64,000 nucleotides of DNA from JBHYGK01 sp051859045 (GTDB lineage Bacteria > Pseudomonadota > Gammaproteobacteria > Xanthomonadales > Xanthomonadaceae): contig JBHYGK010000059.1 of the NCBI GenBank assembly GCA_051859045.1, forward strand, positions 42,903-106,902. The letters are read 5' to 3'. Under the pieces are notes generated by a model. That model was not told where the DNA came from and made no database searches. It saw only the letters and a list, made by a program, of their open reading frames with translations. The position numbers were made by a program, and so were the translations under genes. Numbering within the stretch: the first letter of the stretch is position 1; each line of letters begins with the position of its first letter. Below, one piece after another: positions 34,144 through 42,337 of this stretch.

Positions 34144-35070
34144 TCAGCCCGCCGCGTGCGCCAGCGCGTACTCCAGCGCCGCGCGCACCGCCTCGGCCTG
34201 GGCGGCGTTGCACTGCTCGGGCGTGGCGCGCGGGCTGTCGGGATAGACCTCGGTGGTGGTCGTGTAGCGCGCGGGCGTGAGCCCCGCGCACAGGCCCAGC
34301 GCCACGAACGGATACAGGATCACGCCCTCGGCCACGACCTCCGAGCCGATGATGGTGCCGTCGGGGTCGGCCGGCGCGATGTGCGTCACGCGCGCCACCG
34401 CCTCGATCACCGCGCGCTGGAAGTCGAGCTGCGGGTTGGGCGTGTCGCCCACCACGTAGAAGCCGTCGGGGATGGTGCCGGGCTCGTAGGCCTTGCCGTC
34501 GCGCGCCGCCAGCGCGGGGCGGAACTCGGTCTCGTCGCTGTCGGTGGTCTCGTGCAGGTCGATGTGCACCAGCACCCGCTCGCGCAGCGGCGCCACCAGG
34601 CGCATCAGCGCCGCGGCCTCCTCGGCCGGGGCGTCGGCGCGGAAGCTGCGGTTGGGATCGATCGCGTGCGCGTTCCAGCGGTGGATGCGCTCGTAGGCCC
34701 AGGGGCTGATGCAGGGCGCCACCAGCAGGTTGAGCCTGCCCGCGAACGCGGATGCCTGGTTGGCAAGGAACTGCAGGGCCCCGTGCACGCCGCTCGTTTC
34801 GTAGCCGTGCACGCCACCGGTGACCAGCGCCACCGGGAGGCCATCGTCCCAGCCCCGCGAGCGCAGCGCCTTCAGCGCATAGCGCTCGCCGAAGTCATCC
34901 AAGGCCCCGTACTCGACCACGTCGAAGGACGACGCCAGCGCCTCGATCCGCACCTCCACCTCGCGGGCATAGCTGCGGCGCTTGGGCTGGGTGGCGCGCC
35001 AGGCGGCGCGCTCGGCGTCGCCCCAGGGCTGGCCGGGGGTGCCGATGGGGAAGAAGGCGGTGGGGCTCAT
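34144..35070 (-). CDS. M14-type zinc carboxypeptidase / deacylase family protein
   Basis: A 308-residue M14-superfamily protein. Zinc ligands are in GGVHGYETSG (His88, Glu91), with a substrate-binding DPNRSF and the third ligand and downstream motif in HIDLHETTDSDETEF (His near 173). The DPNRSF/HIDLHE pattern is closer to succinylglutamate desuccinylase/aspartoacylase-like members than to classical digestive carboxypeptidases. There is no signal peptide, so the action is probably cytosolic. It overlaps no neighbour; the DUF1569 gene lies 16 bases upstream on the same strand, probably one operon. Confidence 0.8.
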   Translation of the reverse strand: MSPTAFFPIGTPGQPWGDAERAAWRATQPKRRSYAREVEVRIEALASSFDVVEYGALDDFGERYALKALRSRGWDDGLPVALVTGGVHGYETSGVHGALQFLANQASAFAGRLNLLVAPCISPWAYERIHRWNAHAIDPNRSFRADAPAEEAAALMRLVAPLRERVLVHIDLHETTDSDETEFRPALAARDGKAYEPGTIPDGFYVVGDTPNPQLDFQRAVIEAVARVTHIAPADPDGTIIGSEVVAEGVILYPFVALGLCAGLTPARYTTTTEVYPDSPRATPEQCNAAQAEAVRAALEYALAHAAG

Positions 35071-35086
35071 GGCGTGGCTCGCGGGC

Positions 35087-35677
35087 TCAGGCGGGGGCGC
35101 CAGTGTCGAAGAACGACAGGTGGTTGGCCAGATGCATGGCGTGCGCGGCCTCGTACTCGGCCTTGTCGAGCGCGCCATAGGCGAAGTGCGGCTGCAGCGG
35201 TGCGTCGAAGGACTGGAAGGCGTCGGCGGCCGCGCGCAGCCGGGCCAGCGCGGCGCCCACGTCGGCGCCGGGCGCGGGCAGCGCCTCGACGCCGGGGATC
35301 GGCTCGGCCAGGTCGTGGCGCATGCGGCCCAGCGCGTGGAAGGTGGCGAAGGCCAGCGCGCCAGCGGTGCGCTGGAAGGCGGCCGGCTTGGGCTCGGGGA
35401 AGCCGTGCAGCGAGCACTCGATGCTCTGTGCGGCGTGCACCAGGGTCTGCGCGAGGTCCCAGGCGGTGTGCCGCACCGGCCCCGGCGCGGCCATCGCGGC
35501 CAGGCGCGCGGCCTCGGCCAGCGCGGCGTCGAGCGTGGCGAAGCGCAGCCCGCGGTCGATCGGCGAGGTGCGCAGGATGGCGTACGTACCCGCCCCGCCG
35601 GCGACGGCGAAGGACGCGGTGGCGAGGCCGGCGGCGATCAGCAGGCGGCGGCGGGTCGTGCGGGGTGTCTGGCTCAT
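35087..35677 (-). CDS. DUF1569 (DinB-like) protein with Tat-type signal
   Basis: A 196-residue protein. The N-terminus has a twin-arginine pattern (TRRRLLIAAGLATASFAVAGGAG), so Tat export or a membrane anchor is suggested. The remaining sequence is a DinB-like four-helix bundle typical of DUF1569, with histidines in AFATFHALGRMRH and HLANHLSFFDTG suited to bind a metal. Function unknown. It is transcribed with the M14 gene, 16 bases apart. Confidence 0.72.
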   Translation of the reverse strand: MSQTPRTTRRRLLIAAGLATASFAVAGGAGTYAILRTSPIDRGLRFATLDAALAEAARLAAMAAPGPVRHTAWDLAQTLVHAAQSIECSLHGFPEPKPAAFQRTAGALAFATFHALGRMRHDLAEPIPGVEALPAPGADVGAALARLRAAADAFQSFDAPLQPHFAYGALDKAEYEAAHAMHLANHLSFFDTGAPA

Positions 35678-35797
35678 GCGCGAAGCATCCCACAGGCGCC
35701 GCGCCATCGCCCCGCCCGGACAAGGCCCGGTGCCACCCTCGCCGCCCCACCCCGCCCCGTGGGACCATCGCCCCGCCCCACCGCCGAGGCGATCACG

Positions 35798-36151
35798 ATG
35801 AAGGTGTTCTACAACGCCGGCTGCCCCGTCTGCCGCGCCGGCATCGAGGGGATGCAGGGCCAGGCGCAGGTCTGCGAGATGCAGTGGAAGGACGTGCACG
35901 CCGACAACGCCCTGGCCGGCGAGGTGGGCGCCGAGCTGGAGTTCGTGCGCGAACGCCTGCACGTGTTGGACGACGCGGGCGCGCTGCACGTGGGCTTCGA
36001 CGCGTTCATCGCGCTGTGGCGGGTCACCCCGGGCCAGCGCTGGCTGGCCGCGGTGTTCGGCCTGCCGGGCCTGCGCCACCTCGGCCGGCTGGCCTACAAC
36101 GGCTTCACCTGGGGCCTGTACCGCTGGAACCGCGCGAAGAAGCACTGGTGA
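35798..36151 (+). CDS. DCC family (DUF393) thiol-disulfide oxidoreductase-like protein
   Basis: A 117-residue DUF393 protein, close to the family's minimal size. The signature is FYNAGCPVCRAGIEGM (Cys near 9 and 12), with Asn replacing the usual Asp before CPVC, and the common end GLYRWNRAKKHW. The stop codon overlaps the GTG of the next methyltransferase gene (GTGA), so they are co-translated. It is the second DCC protein in the window after 11395. Confidence 0.83.
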   Translation: MKVFYNAGCPVCRAGIEGMQGQAQVCEMQWKDVHADNALAGEVGAELEFVRERLHVLDDAGALHVGFDAFIALWRVTPGQRWLAAVFGLPGLRHLGRLAYNGFTWGLYRWNRAKKHW

Positions 36152-36873
36152 GCACCGGCCCCGACGACACCACCGGCTGGGACGCCTCGGCCGACGCCTG
36201 GATCCGCAGCCAAGGCGAGCACGGCGACTGGGGCCGGCGGTACGTGCTCGACGCGCCGATGCGCGCGCGGATCACGGGCCGCGGCTACCGCGACGCGCTC
36301 GACCTGGGCTGCGGCGAGGGCCGCTTCTGCCGCTGGATGCGGGCCGAGGGGCTGGCCGCGATCGGCATCGACCCCACGCCGGCGCTGATCGCCCGCGCCC
36401 GCGCGCTCGACCCCGGCGGCGACTACCGCGTCGAGGCCGCCGAGGCGCTGGGCCTGCCCGACGCCAGCGTCGACCTGGTGGTGGCCTACCTCTCGCTGAT
36501 CGACATCGCCGACCTCGACGCCGCGCTGCGCGAGGTGCACCGCGTGCTGCGGCCCGGCGGCCGGCTGCTGGTGGCCAACCTGCAGCCCTTCAACACCGCG
36601 GCCATCGGCGACGGCTGGCGGCGCGACCCGCTGGGCCGGCTGCGCTTCTCGATCGACCACTACCTCACGCCGCGGGTGATCACCTCGGCCTGGCGCGGCA
36701 TCCGCATCCACAACCACCACCGCCCGCTCGAGGCCTACCTGCAGCCGCTGCTGGCGCTGGGCTTCGCGCTGGAGCACTTCGCCGAGCCCGCCCCGGAGGG
36801 CGTCGACGACGCCAAGGCCGCCCGCTACCGGCGCGTGCCCAACTTCCTGGTCATGGAGTGGCGCAAGGGCTGA
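36148..36873 (+). CDS. Class I SAM-dependent methyltransferase, UbiE-like
   Basis: A 241-residue methyltransferase from a GTG that overlaps the preceding stop. Motif I ALDLGCGEGRFCRWM, motif II IGIDPTP, motif IV DLVVAYLSLIDIADL and the LRPGGRLLVANL segment are all present, matching the Methyltransf_11 (UbiE/COQ5-like) pattern. The C-terminal HHRPLEAYLQPLLALGF element is often seen in small-molecule or tellurite-type methyltransferases. Substrate unknown. Convergent with the DUF3228 gene, with only 2 bases between stops. Confidence 0.83.
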   Translation: MSTGPDDTTGWDASADAWIRSQGEHGDWGRRYVLDAPMRARITGRGYRDALDLGCGEGRFCRWMRAEGLAAIGIDPTPALIARARALDPGGDYRVEAAEALGLPDASVDLVVAYLSLIDIADLDAALREVHRVLRPGGRLLVANLQPFNTAAIGDGWRRDPLGRLRFSIDHYLTPRVITSAWRGIRIHNHHRPLEAYLQPLLALGFALEHFAEPAPEGVDDAKAARYRRVPNFLVMEWRKG

Positions 36874-36875
36874 GC

Positions 36876-37433
36876 TCACCCCCGCCAGTTGGCGTGCGCG
36901 TCCCAGAACGCCACGGCGCGGGCGTAGGCCGCGCGGTCGATCGGCACGCCCGAGCCGCCCTCGTCCACGCCGAGCGCGTTGCGCATCATCGTGATCGGCG
37001 CCATCGGCGTCTCCTCGGGCTCGGCGGTGTACATGCAGCCCACCACGCCCCAGTCGGCGTCGATCGGCGTGCCCTCGCGGGCCAGCTGCTCGCGGCTGTA
37101 GAGGATCACCACGAGATAGTCGGCCACCGGCGGCTCGACGCCCTCGAACCAGCGCACCAGCACCGGCAGCTCCTCGCGCGAGCGCGCCTCGTAGGCGCTG
37201 CGCAGCAGGGGCCGGTTGGCGTCGGTGATGGGCACGGTCAGGCAGCGGGTGGACGTCCAGTTGCGGTGCACGTGCAGCCGGCAGAACGGCGCATAGCCCT
37301 CGAGGTCGCGCAGCGGCGGCGTGGCGTTGAGGTGGGCCTCGAACTGCTCGGGCGTGATGTCCTGAATGGTGTTGCGGCGAGGCTCGCGCGGGAACAGCCG
37401 GGGGCGGGCGAAGGCGGTGAGGACGATGGACAT
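36876..37433 (-). CDS. DUF3228 family protein
   Basis: A 185-residue protein of the expected family length. The start MSIVLTAFARPRLFPREPRRNTIQDITPEQF is typical, followed by LEGYAPFCRLHVHRNWTSTRC and DADWGVVGCMYTAEPEETPMAPITMMRNALG, the long conserved block of this family. The ATG at 37433 is preferred over one 30 bases upstream because the conserved N-terminus begins there. Cytosolic, function unknown. Confidence 0.83.
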   Translation of the reverse strand: MSIVLTAFARPRLFPREPRRNTIQDITPEQFEAHLNATPPLRDLEGYAPFCRLHVHRNWTSTRCLTVPITDANRPLLRSAYEARSREELPVLVRWFEGVEPPVADYLVVILYSREQLAREGTPIDADWGVVGCMYTAEPEETPMAPITMMRNALGVDEGGSGVPIDRAAYARAVAFWDAHANWRG

Positions 37434-37480
37434 GGGCGCGGCGCAGGGGAACAAGGCCGCCATGCTAGCGTCCTTGCACC

Positions 37481-37723
37481 ATGCGCACCTCCAGCAAGCT
37501 GTTGATCGCCCTCGCCCTGATGCCGGCCAGCCTGCCGCTGATGCGGCTGAGCGAGTGGTCCGGCTGGTGCCTGGTGGTGCGGCCGATGCCCCGCCTGCTG
37601 TGGATCGGCGTCAGCGGCGCCACCGAGCTCGCGTGGCCGGACGGCGGGCTAGACGACGCGATGGCGGTGCGGATCTGGTCGAACCGCCGATCAAGCTCGC
37701 CAGCGGGCGGGCCCGCTGGCTGA
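37481..37723 (+). CDS. Short hydrophobic ORF, doubtful
   Basis: An 80-codon frame starting MRTSSKLLIALALMPASLPLM, which looks like a signal or membrane segment, followed by a second hydrophobic part (LVVRPMPRLLWIGVSG). The end lies inside a perfect hairpin (37699-37720), and another frame across the same bases also ends naturally at 37734, so a frameshift in an older gene is possible. Nothing matches a family that I know. Confidence 0.35.
   Translation: MRTSSKLLIALALMPASLPLMRLSEWSGWCLVVRPMPRLLWIGVSGATELAWPDGGLDDAMAVRIWSNRRSSSPAGGPAG
37699..37720. terminator. Perfect 10-bp hairpin between convergent genes
   Basis: GCCAGCGGGC and its complement are separated by two bases and lie ahead of the stop of the convergent gene at 37754. 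It could end transcription on both strands. No T-run follows. Confidence 0.4.
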
Positions 37724-37753
37724 CCATGAGCTGAGGCCCGACACACGCCTCGC

Positions 37754-38617
37754 TCAGGGCGCGAAGCCCAAGTGCGCGCCGCACAGCGCGGCCGGCGAAC
37801 CACCCTGCGCCAGCATCCGCACCGTGGCCTGCACCGCCAGCGGCGCGTCGGGCATGCGGTAGTCGCCGCACACGCGCGCGAGCGCCAAGGCCACCTCCGC
37901 GTCCTCGGGCTGGCCCAGCGTGATGGCGGCCAGGGCCTCCACCTGCAGCGCGAACAGCAGCGGCGCGCGCGGCCCCGCCGGGTCGGCCGGGCGCGCGCGC
38001 AGGCCGCCCGCGATCGCGAAGCGCGCGCGGGCCTTGTCGGCCTCGTCCGCGCGCGGATCGGCCTCGAGCGCCCGCAGGGCCTCGACGCCCTCGTCCGCGA
38101 TCAGCGCCGCCAGCTTGGCCGTCGCGCAGTGGCGACCCGGCTGGATGCAGGCGCGAGCGTCGTCCGGCAGGCGACGCATGGCCACGACCTCCTCCAGCGC
38201 CGGATAGCCCGCCTCGATCATCCAGGCCTGCTCCTCGCGGGAGCGGAAGCGGTAGGCCGCGGCGTGGCGCTCGAGGAAGGCCGCCGCCACCGGCTGGTCC
38301 GCGAGCGGCAGCGACGCCAGCCAGGCCTCGGGCGACTCGGCCAGGCGCGTCTCGGCGACGCCGGCGATGCGGTTGCCCGCCGGCAGCGGCCAGGTGTCGG
38401 CCGTGGCCACGCGCGCGAGGAAGGCCTCGCGGCGGTCGAGGGTGGCCGGCGCATCGAGGCCGCGCTCGGTCGCGGGTGGCGTGGCGCCCGCCTCGGCCTC
38501 CGCGGGCGCCGCCGCCGCTGGCAGCACCACGCCGGGGCCCGCCTGCCGTGCCGCCACGGCGTACAGGCCGCCGATGCCGGCCAGCACGATGCAGGCGCCG
38601 ACGATCAGCGCGCGCAC
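37754..38617 (-). CDS. Anchored periplasmic protein, paralog A flanking the PLA2-like gene
   Basis: A 287-residue protein from a GTG start with one N-terminal transmembrane segment (about 3-22) and an Ala/Glu/Pro linker. An approximately 230-residue domain carries four conserved cysteines (CIQPGRHC, CGDY and CGAHLGFAP at the very end). The pair at 39566-40447 shares long stretches: DTWPLPAGNRIAGV-ETRLA-SPEAWLA-LP, WMIEAG-PALEEVVAMRR and the same last nine residues. They are clear duplicates. Start overlaps the PLA2-like gene's stop by 13 bases. Function unknown; periplasmic orientation inferred. Confidence 0.72.
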   Translation of the reverse strand: MRALIVGACIVLAGIGGLYAVAARQAGPGVVLPAAAAPAEAEAGATPPATERGLDAPATLDRREAFLARVATADTWPLPAGNRIAGVAETRLAESPEAWLASLPLADQPVAAAFLERHAAAYRFRSREEQAWMIEAGYPALEEVVAMRRLPDDARACIQPGRHCATAKLAALIADEGVEALRALEADPRADEADKARARFAIAGGLRARPADPAGPRAPLLFALQVEALAAITLGQPEDAEVALALARVCGDYRMPDAPLAVQATVRMLAQGGSPAALCGAHLGFAP

Positions 38618-39369
38618 TGGTTGGCGTCCATGTTGGCGTTCCACACGGCGCAGCGGTAGGCGCTGGCGGCGTTCTCGAAGGCCGAGGTGCCCAGCAGGCC
38701 CACCGCGGCGGAGTACGCGCTGACCACGTCGCTCGCGAACTGGTAGGCGGCGCTGCCGGGCACGTACTGGGACGCCAGCCGCGCCTCCAGCGCCGAGCCG
38801 AACGCCGCGTCGCACGCGGGCTTGGAGCCGTTGCCGGCGTAGCAGGCGTCGTGGAGGTTGCAGACATCGCGGATGACGAGGCCCGGCAGCGGCTCGTCGG
38901 GATTGCCCGTGTAGCCGCCGATGGTCTGGCCGGCCCAGAGGTTGGCGGCATGGAAGGCCAGGCTGCCGTCGCCGCAGCCGTTCGCGTACATCGCGGCATA
39001 GATCTCGGGCGAGGTGTTGATCCCCGGCGCCCAGGGCACGTTGGCGCCGCTCGCCTCGCAGCCGTCGGGGCGCTGGTCCGAGAGCTGGTCGCAGAACTCC
39101 TCGCCGTCGACGCCGGTGTCCTCCGGCAGCGAGTCGACGTTGGGCAGGTAGGGCGGCTGCCAGGACAGCTGGCCGAGGATGCCGGCGCAGTCCATCCCGT
39201 AGCAGACCACCGTCCCGCCGCCCTGCCGCGGGGCGGTCACCACCACCGGCGGACACACGCCGTTGGGACACGACTGCGCCGTGGCCGGCGCCGAGTGGAA
39301 GGTGGCCAGGCCACCGGTCGATGCCATCGCGATGAGCAGCGACGTGCGGAGCGTCAAGGACTTCGTCAT
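38605..39369 (-). CDS. Secreted phospholipase A2-like protein
   Basis: A 254-residue protein with a Sec signal peptide (1-31, ends SAPATA). The core motif CNLHDACYAGNGSKPACDAAF (split here as CNLHDACYAG and KPACDAAF) matches the active site of secreted phospholipase A2: a catalytic His followed by Asp and a Cys/Tyr pair. Several cysteines elsewhere could form disulfides (SCPNGVCPP, VCYGMDCAG). If active it would release fatty acids from phospholipids outside the cytosol. The gene is sandwiched between two paralogs that may be its partners. Assignment rests on the motif only. Confidence 0.68.
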   Translation of the reverse strand: MTKSLTLRTSLLIAMASTGGLATFHSAPATAQSCPNGVCPPVVVTAPRQGGGTVVCYGMDCAGILGQLSWQPPYLPNVDSLPEDTGVDGEEFCDQLSDQRPDGCEASGANVPWAPGINTSPEIYAAMYANGCGDGSLAFHAANLWAGQTIGGYTGNPDEPLPGLVIRDVCNLHDACYAGNGSKPACDAAFGSALEARLASQYVPGSAAYQFASDVVSAYSAAVGLLGTSAFENAASAYRCAVWNANMDANQCAR

Positions 39370-39565
39370 GGAACCAGCCTCCCCGGGCCGTGGTTGGGCG
39401 CAGCGCGTCTCGCCGCCCGACCACTCTCGGCCATCGCCTCGCGCGGGCCTGTCGGAAAACTGCCCGGGCACGCGTAGGACGCACCGCGGCCGCCCCGTCG
39501 GCGGATGCGTCGGCGCTGTCAGCAATCGCCCCGGTCAGTCGGCGGGCGCCGCCCCCGGCCCGCCC

Positions 39566-40447
39566 TCAGGGCGCAAAGCCCAGGTGCGCGCCGCACACCA
39601 GGCTGGTCGAGCCGCCCGGCGCCAGCATCGCCACCGCCGCCTGCAGCTCGGGCGTCGCGTCGGGCATGCGGTAGTCGCCGCACACGCGGGCCAGCGCGAT
39701 GGCGATGTCGGCCTGCTCGGGCGCGCCCAGCAGCGGCGCGGCCGCGGCCTGCACCTGCAGCCGGAACAGCACCGGCGCGGGCGCCGCCGCCGGGTCGGCG
39801 GGGAACGGGTTCACGCCGCCCGCGATCAGGATCCGGGCGCGGGCCCTGTCGGCCTCGTCGGCGCCGGGATCGGCCTCGAGCGCCTGCAGCCGTTCGACGC
39901 CGGCGTCGGCGATCAGCGCGGCCAGCTTGGGCGACGCGCAATGGCGGCCGGGCTGGATGCAGTCGTAGGCGTCCTCGCCCATCCGGCGCATGGCCACCAC
40001 CTCCTCCAGCGCGGGGAAGCCGGCCTCGATCATCCACGCCAGCTCCTCGCGCGACTGGAAGCCGTAGGCGCCGGCGTAGCGCTGCAGGAAGGCCGCGGCC
40101 ACCGGCTGGTCCTCGATGGGCAGCGTGGCCAGCCAGGCCTCGGGCGAGTCGGCCAGGCGCGTCTCGGTGACCCCGGCGATGCGGTTGCCGGCCGGCAGCG
40201 GCCAGGTGTCGGACGCGCGCACCCGCGCGAGGAAGGCGTCGCGCAGGTTGAGCGTGGGCGGCGCATCGCCGGCGCGCGGATCGGCCGCGGGCGCGGCGGC
40301 GTCGCCGCGCGGCGTGCCTGCGCCCGCCGGCGCCATGCCCTCGGGCAGCGGGCCGGCCTCGCGCCGCGCCAGCCACAGCGCCATCGCCGCCACGGCCACG
40401 GCCAGCACGATGGCCACGGCGCTCATCGACAGCCGGCGGCGGCTCAT
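39566..40447 (-). CDS. Anchored periplasmic protein, paralog B flanking the PLA2-like gene
   Basis: A 293-residue protein with an N-terminal positive cluster and one transmembrane helix (about 8-27: MSAVAIVLAVAVAAMALWLA), a Pro/Ala/Gly linker, then the same domain as paralog A, including the cysteine pairs (CIQPGRHC, CGDY, CGAHLGFAP). Gene order A - PLA2-like - B on one strand implies tandem duplication around a toxin-like enzyme. No domain name is known to me. It might be a dedicated inhibitor, chaperone or substrate-binding partner; this is inference. Confidence 0.72.
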   Translation of the reverse strand: MSRRRLSMSAVAIVLAVAVAAMALWLARREAGPLPEGMAPAGAGTPRGDAAAPAADPRAGDAPPTLNLRDAFLARVRASDTWPLPAGNRIAGVTETRLADSPEAWLATLPIEDQPVAAAFLQRYAGAYGFQSREELAWMIEAGFPALEEVVAMRRMGEDAYDCIQPGRHCASPKLAALIADAGVERLQALEADPGADEADRARARILIAGGVNPFPADPAAAPAPVLFRLQVQAAAAPLLGAPEQADIAIALARVCGDYRMPDATPELQAAVAMLAPGGSTSLVCGAHLGFAP

Positions 40448-40535
40448 GGCCGACGCTCGACAAAGAACGGGGACGCTACAGGGACGCGTGAGGTGCGAGG
40501 CATCGGCGGGCCGAGGATGATCGAGGGTGATCCAC

Positions 40536-40559
40536 GGGATACCGCCAGCCGTGCCTGCG
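40536..40559 (+). repeat. Left copy of a 24-bp imperfect direct repeat
   Basis: Bases 40536-40559 (GGGATACCGCCAGCCGTGCC, then TGCG) match 42117-42140 at 20 of 24 positions. The pair brackets the two genes at 40684-42091 in the same orientation. It may be a recombination or insertion site remnant, or chance; only one such pair is visible here. Confidence 0.4.
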
Positions 40560-40683
40560 AATCAAGTCATGCTGGCCCCACCCCGGGCCCGTCCGCGGCA
40601 TCGCGCCCGGCGATCCACCACGCGGGGCGCCGCCTGCACGACGGCGCCCTCGCGGAGGGCGCGACGCTCGCCCGTTGCCACGC

Positions 40684-41136
40684 TCAGACCGTCGCCGCGT
40701 ACACCGTCACGAACTCGCCGACATGGCGCTGGGCACCGTCCCAGCGACGCTTGGCGATGGCCTTCTCGAAATCATCCGACGTCGCGTTCGGAATCGCGAC
40801 CACCATCAGCCCCGTCGTGCCGGGCGGGCGACGGCCCAGCTTCTCGCGGTCATGGGCGATGGCATCGAGGAACTTGTCGCCCTCGCCCGCCCGGAAATGC
40901 CCCCAGGCCTTGATCTCGATCCACTGCGCAGGCTGCGTGGACCCATCCACCAGGTCGCAGCGCTCCCGCCCCTGCGCCGCCGGGTAGGCCAGTTCGCGCT
41001 CCACGTCCGGAACGCCCGCCAGCAACAGGCGCTTCCACAGCTCGCACTGCAGCCAGCCCTCCCACCCGCCCTTGCCCAGAGCGATCGTCGCGGCGGCCTC
41101 GGTGTCCACGATCTTCATCACATGACTGATGTCCAT
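40684..41136 (-). CDS. PD-(D/E)XK-like putative nuclease
   Basis: A 150-residue protein with a recognisable restriction-fold pattern: an acidic helix residue (EGWLQCELW, Glu26), then Asp61 in ERCDLVD, and the ExK pair in QWIEIKAW (Glu74, Lys76). Order and spacing fit a PD-(D/E)XK core. No DNA-binding domain is seen. It forms a pair with the unknown gene at 41147, 10 bases upstream on the same strand, so they are likely one operon. Possible function in DNA cleavage or defence is inference. Confidence 0.6.
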   Translation of the reverse strand: MDISHVMKIVDTEAAATIALGKGGWEGWLQCELWKRLLLAGVPDVERELAYPAAQGRERCDLVDGSTQPAQWIEIKAWGHFRAGEGDKFLDAIAHDREKLGRRPPGTTGLMVVAIPNATSDDFEKAIAKRRWDGAQRHVGEFVTVYAATV

Positions 41137-41146
41137 GCTGGCCTCC

Positions 41147-42091
41147 TCAGGCGTCCGCCGCTTTGAGCTTCTTCCACACCCGGATCATCTCCTCGATGTA
41201 GGCCTCGACGGCGGTCAGGCTGGCGGGATCGGAGTTCACCGGCGCGTGGCTGTCGAGGCGCGAGAGAAGCACCGGGCTCGGCGACTCCCCCCCGCCGAGG
41301 AGGATGCTGCCGTCGGTGTCGAACACGAAGGAGAACCCGGCGGGCAGCTTGCCCTTGGCCTGGTCGACCGCTGCGGTCAATGCTTTCCGCGTCACGACCT
41401 TGTCGGCCCCCACGGCCGCCGCGGCGGCGGCCGCGGTCTTGACCGCCTGGATCGTGTCGCCGAACTCGATCTTCGGCGCCGCCACCGCGATCGGCGTGCG
41501 CTTCGACATCGCGTCGGTGGCGAAGTAGATCAGCTCGTCGATGCTGAGCTTGCTGTGGTCGATGACCGACTTGCACAGCACGTAAGCGATCGCCGTGTCG
41601 GTGTTGCTCGCCAGGCTCTGGTCGGAGAGGTGGTACTTCCAGAGGCAGATGTCGGCGCGGATGAACGCGTTGTTCTCGGGCACGACGATGTAGATCTTCT
41701 CTTCGCTCTCGCCGGCCTCGGTGCTGCCGAGGAAACCGTCGAGCGCGCCGGAGATGAGGTTCTGGAGGCCGTCCTGCACGGCCTTCTTGTCATCGGCCTT
41801 GCCGCCGATGCTGAAGAAGGCCGAGATGGCCGCCTGCATGTGGTCCGCCACCTGCTGGTTGAAGCTCGAGGTCGACGCCACGTGGTACTGCTCGATGAAG
41901 CGGATGGACCGCTTGCCGGGCACCTGGGTGAGCTCCACCTGCGCCGGGTTCATGAAGCCTTCGTTGAGTTCATCCTTGAAGCCGCGGATCTTGGCCTTGG
42001 CCGCCACCAGCATCAGCTCCAGCCGCGCCTTGATCTCATCCTTGCCATCCACACCGGCCATTTCACGCACTGCATTGACGAGCGAACCCAT
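41147..42091 (-). CDS. Unknown soluble protein paired with the nuclease-like gene
   Basis: A 314-residue protein that I do not recognise. It starts MGSLVNAVREMAG, has an alternating alpha/beta look, an acidic charged stretch (GESEEKIYIVVPENNAF) and an Ala-rich helix near 230 (AVKTAAAAAAAVGADK), and no signal peptide or membrane segment. It lies upstream of the PD-(D/E)XK-like gene with a 10-base gap and both sit inside a repeat-flanked 1.6-kb segment. The pairing suggests a target-sensing or regulatory partner for the nuclease, unproven. Confidence 0.6.
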   Translation of the reverse strand: MGSLVNAVREMAGVDGKDEIKARLELMLVAAKAKIRGFKDELNEGFMNPAQVELTQVPGKRSIRFIEQYHVASTSSFNQQVADHMQAAISAFFSIGGKADDKKAVQDGLQNLISGALDGFLGSTEAGESEEKIYIVVPENNAFIRADICLWKYHLSDQSLASNTDTAIAYVLCKSVIDHSKLSIDELIYFATDAMSKRTPIAVAAPKIEFGDTIQAVKTAAAAAAAVGADKVVTRKALTAAVDQAKGKLPAGFSFVFDTDGSILLGGGESPSPVLLSRLDSHAPVNSDPASLTAVEAYIEEMIRVWKKLKAADA

Positions 42092-42116
42092 GGAACGTCC
42101 TCCTGGAAGTCGATTC

Positions 42117-42140
42117 GGGACATCGCAAGCCGTGCGTGCG
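42117..42140 (+). repeat. Right copy of the 24-bp imperfect direct repeat
   Basis: Bases 42117-42140 (GGGACATCGCAAGCCGTGCG, then TGCG) align with 40536-40559 at 20 of 24 positions, the same orientation, with the two unknown genes between. The copy lies just upstream of the start of the 314-residue protein's gene. Confidence 0.4.
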
Positions 42141-42337
42141 GCCCACCTTTCGCCAGGCGCCCACGCAGGGCCACCCGGCGACGGACGCGAACGCCCCGCT
42201 CGGGAACCGGCGGACCTTTATCCGGCCCCTCACAAGGCTGAAAGCGGGCGTCCCAGCGCAGCACCCCGCGCTGGATCGGGCCGGACGCGGCCCGTAGAGT
42301 CCCCGTACACCAACGGCTGGGCCAGGGAAGCATCGCG

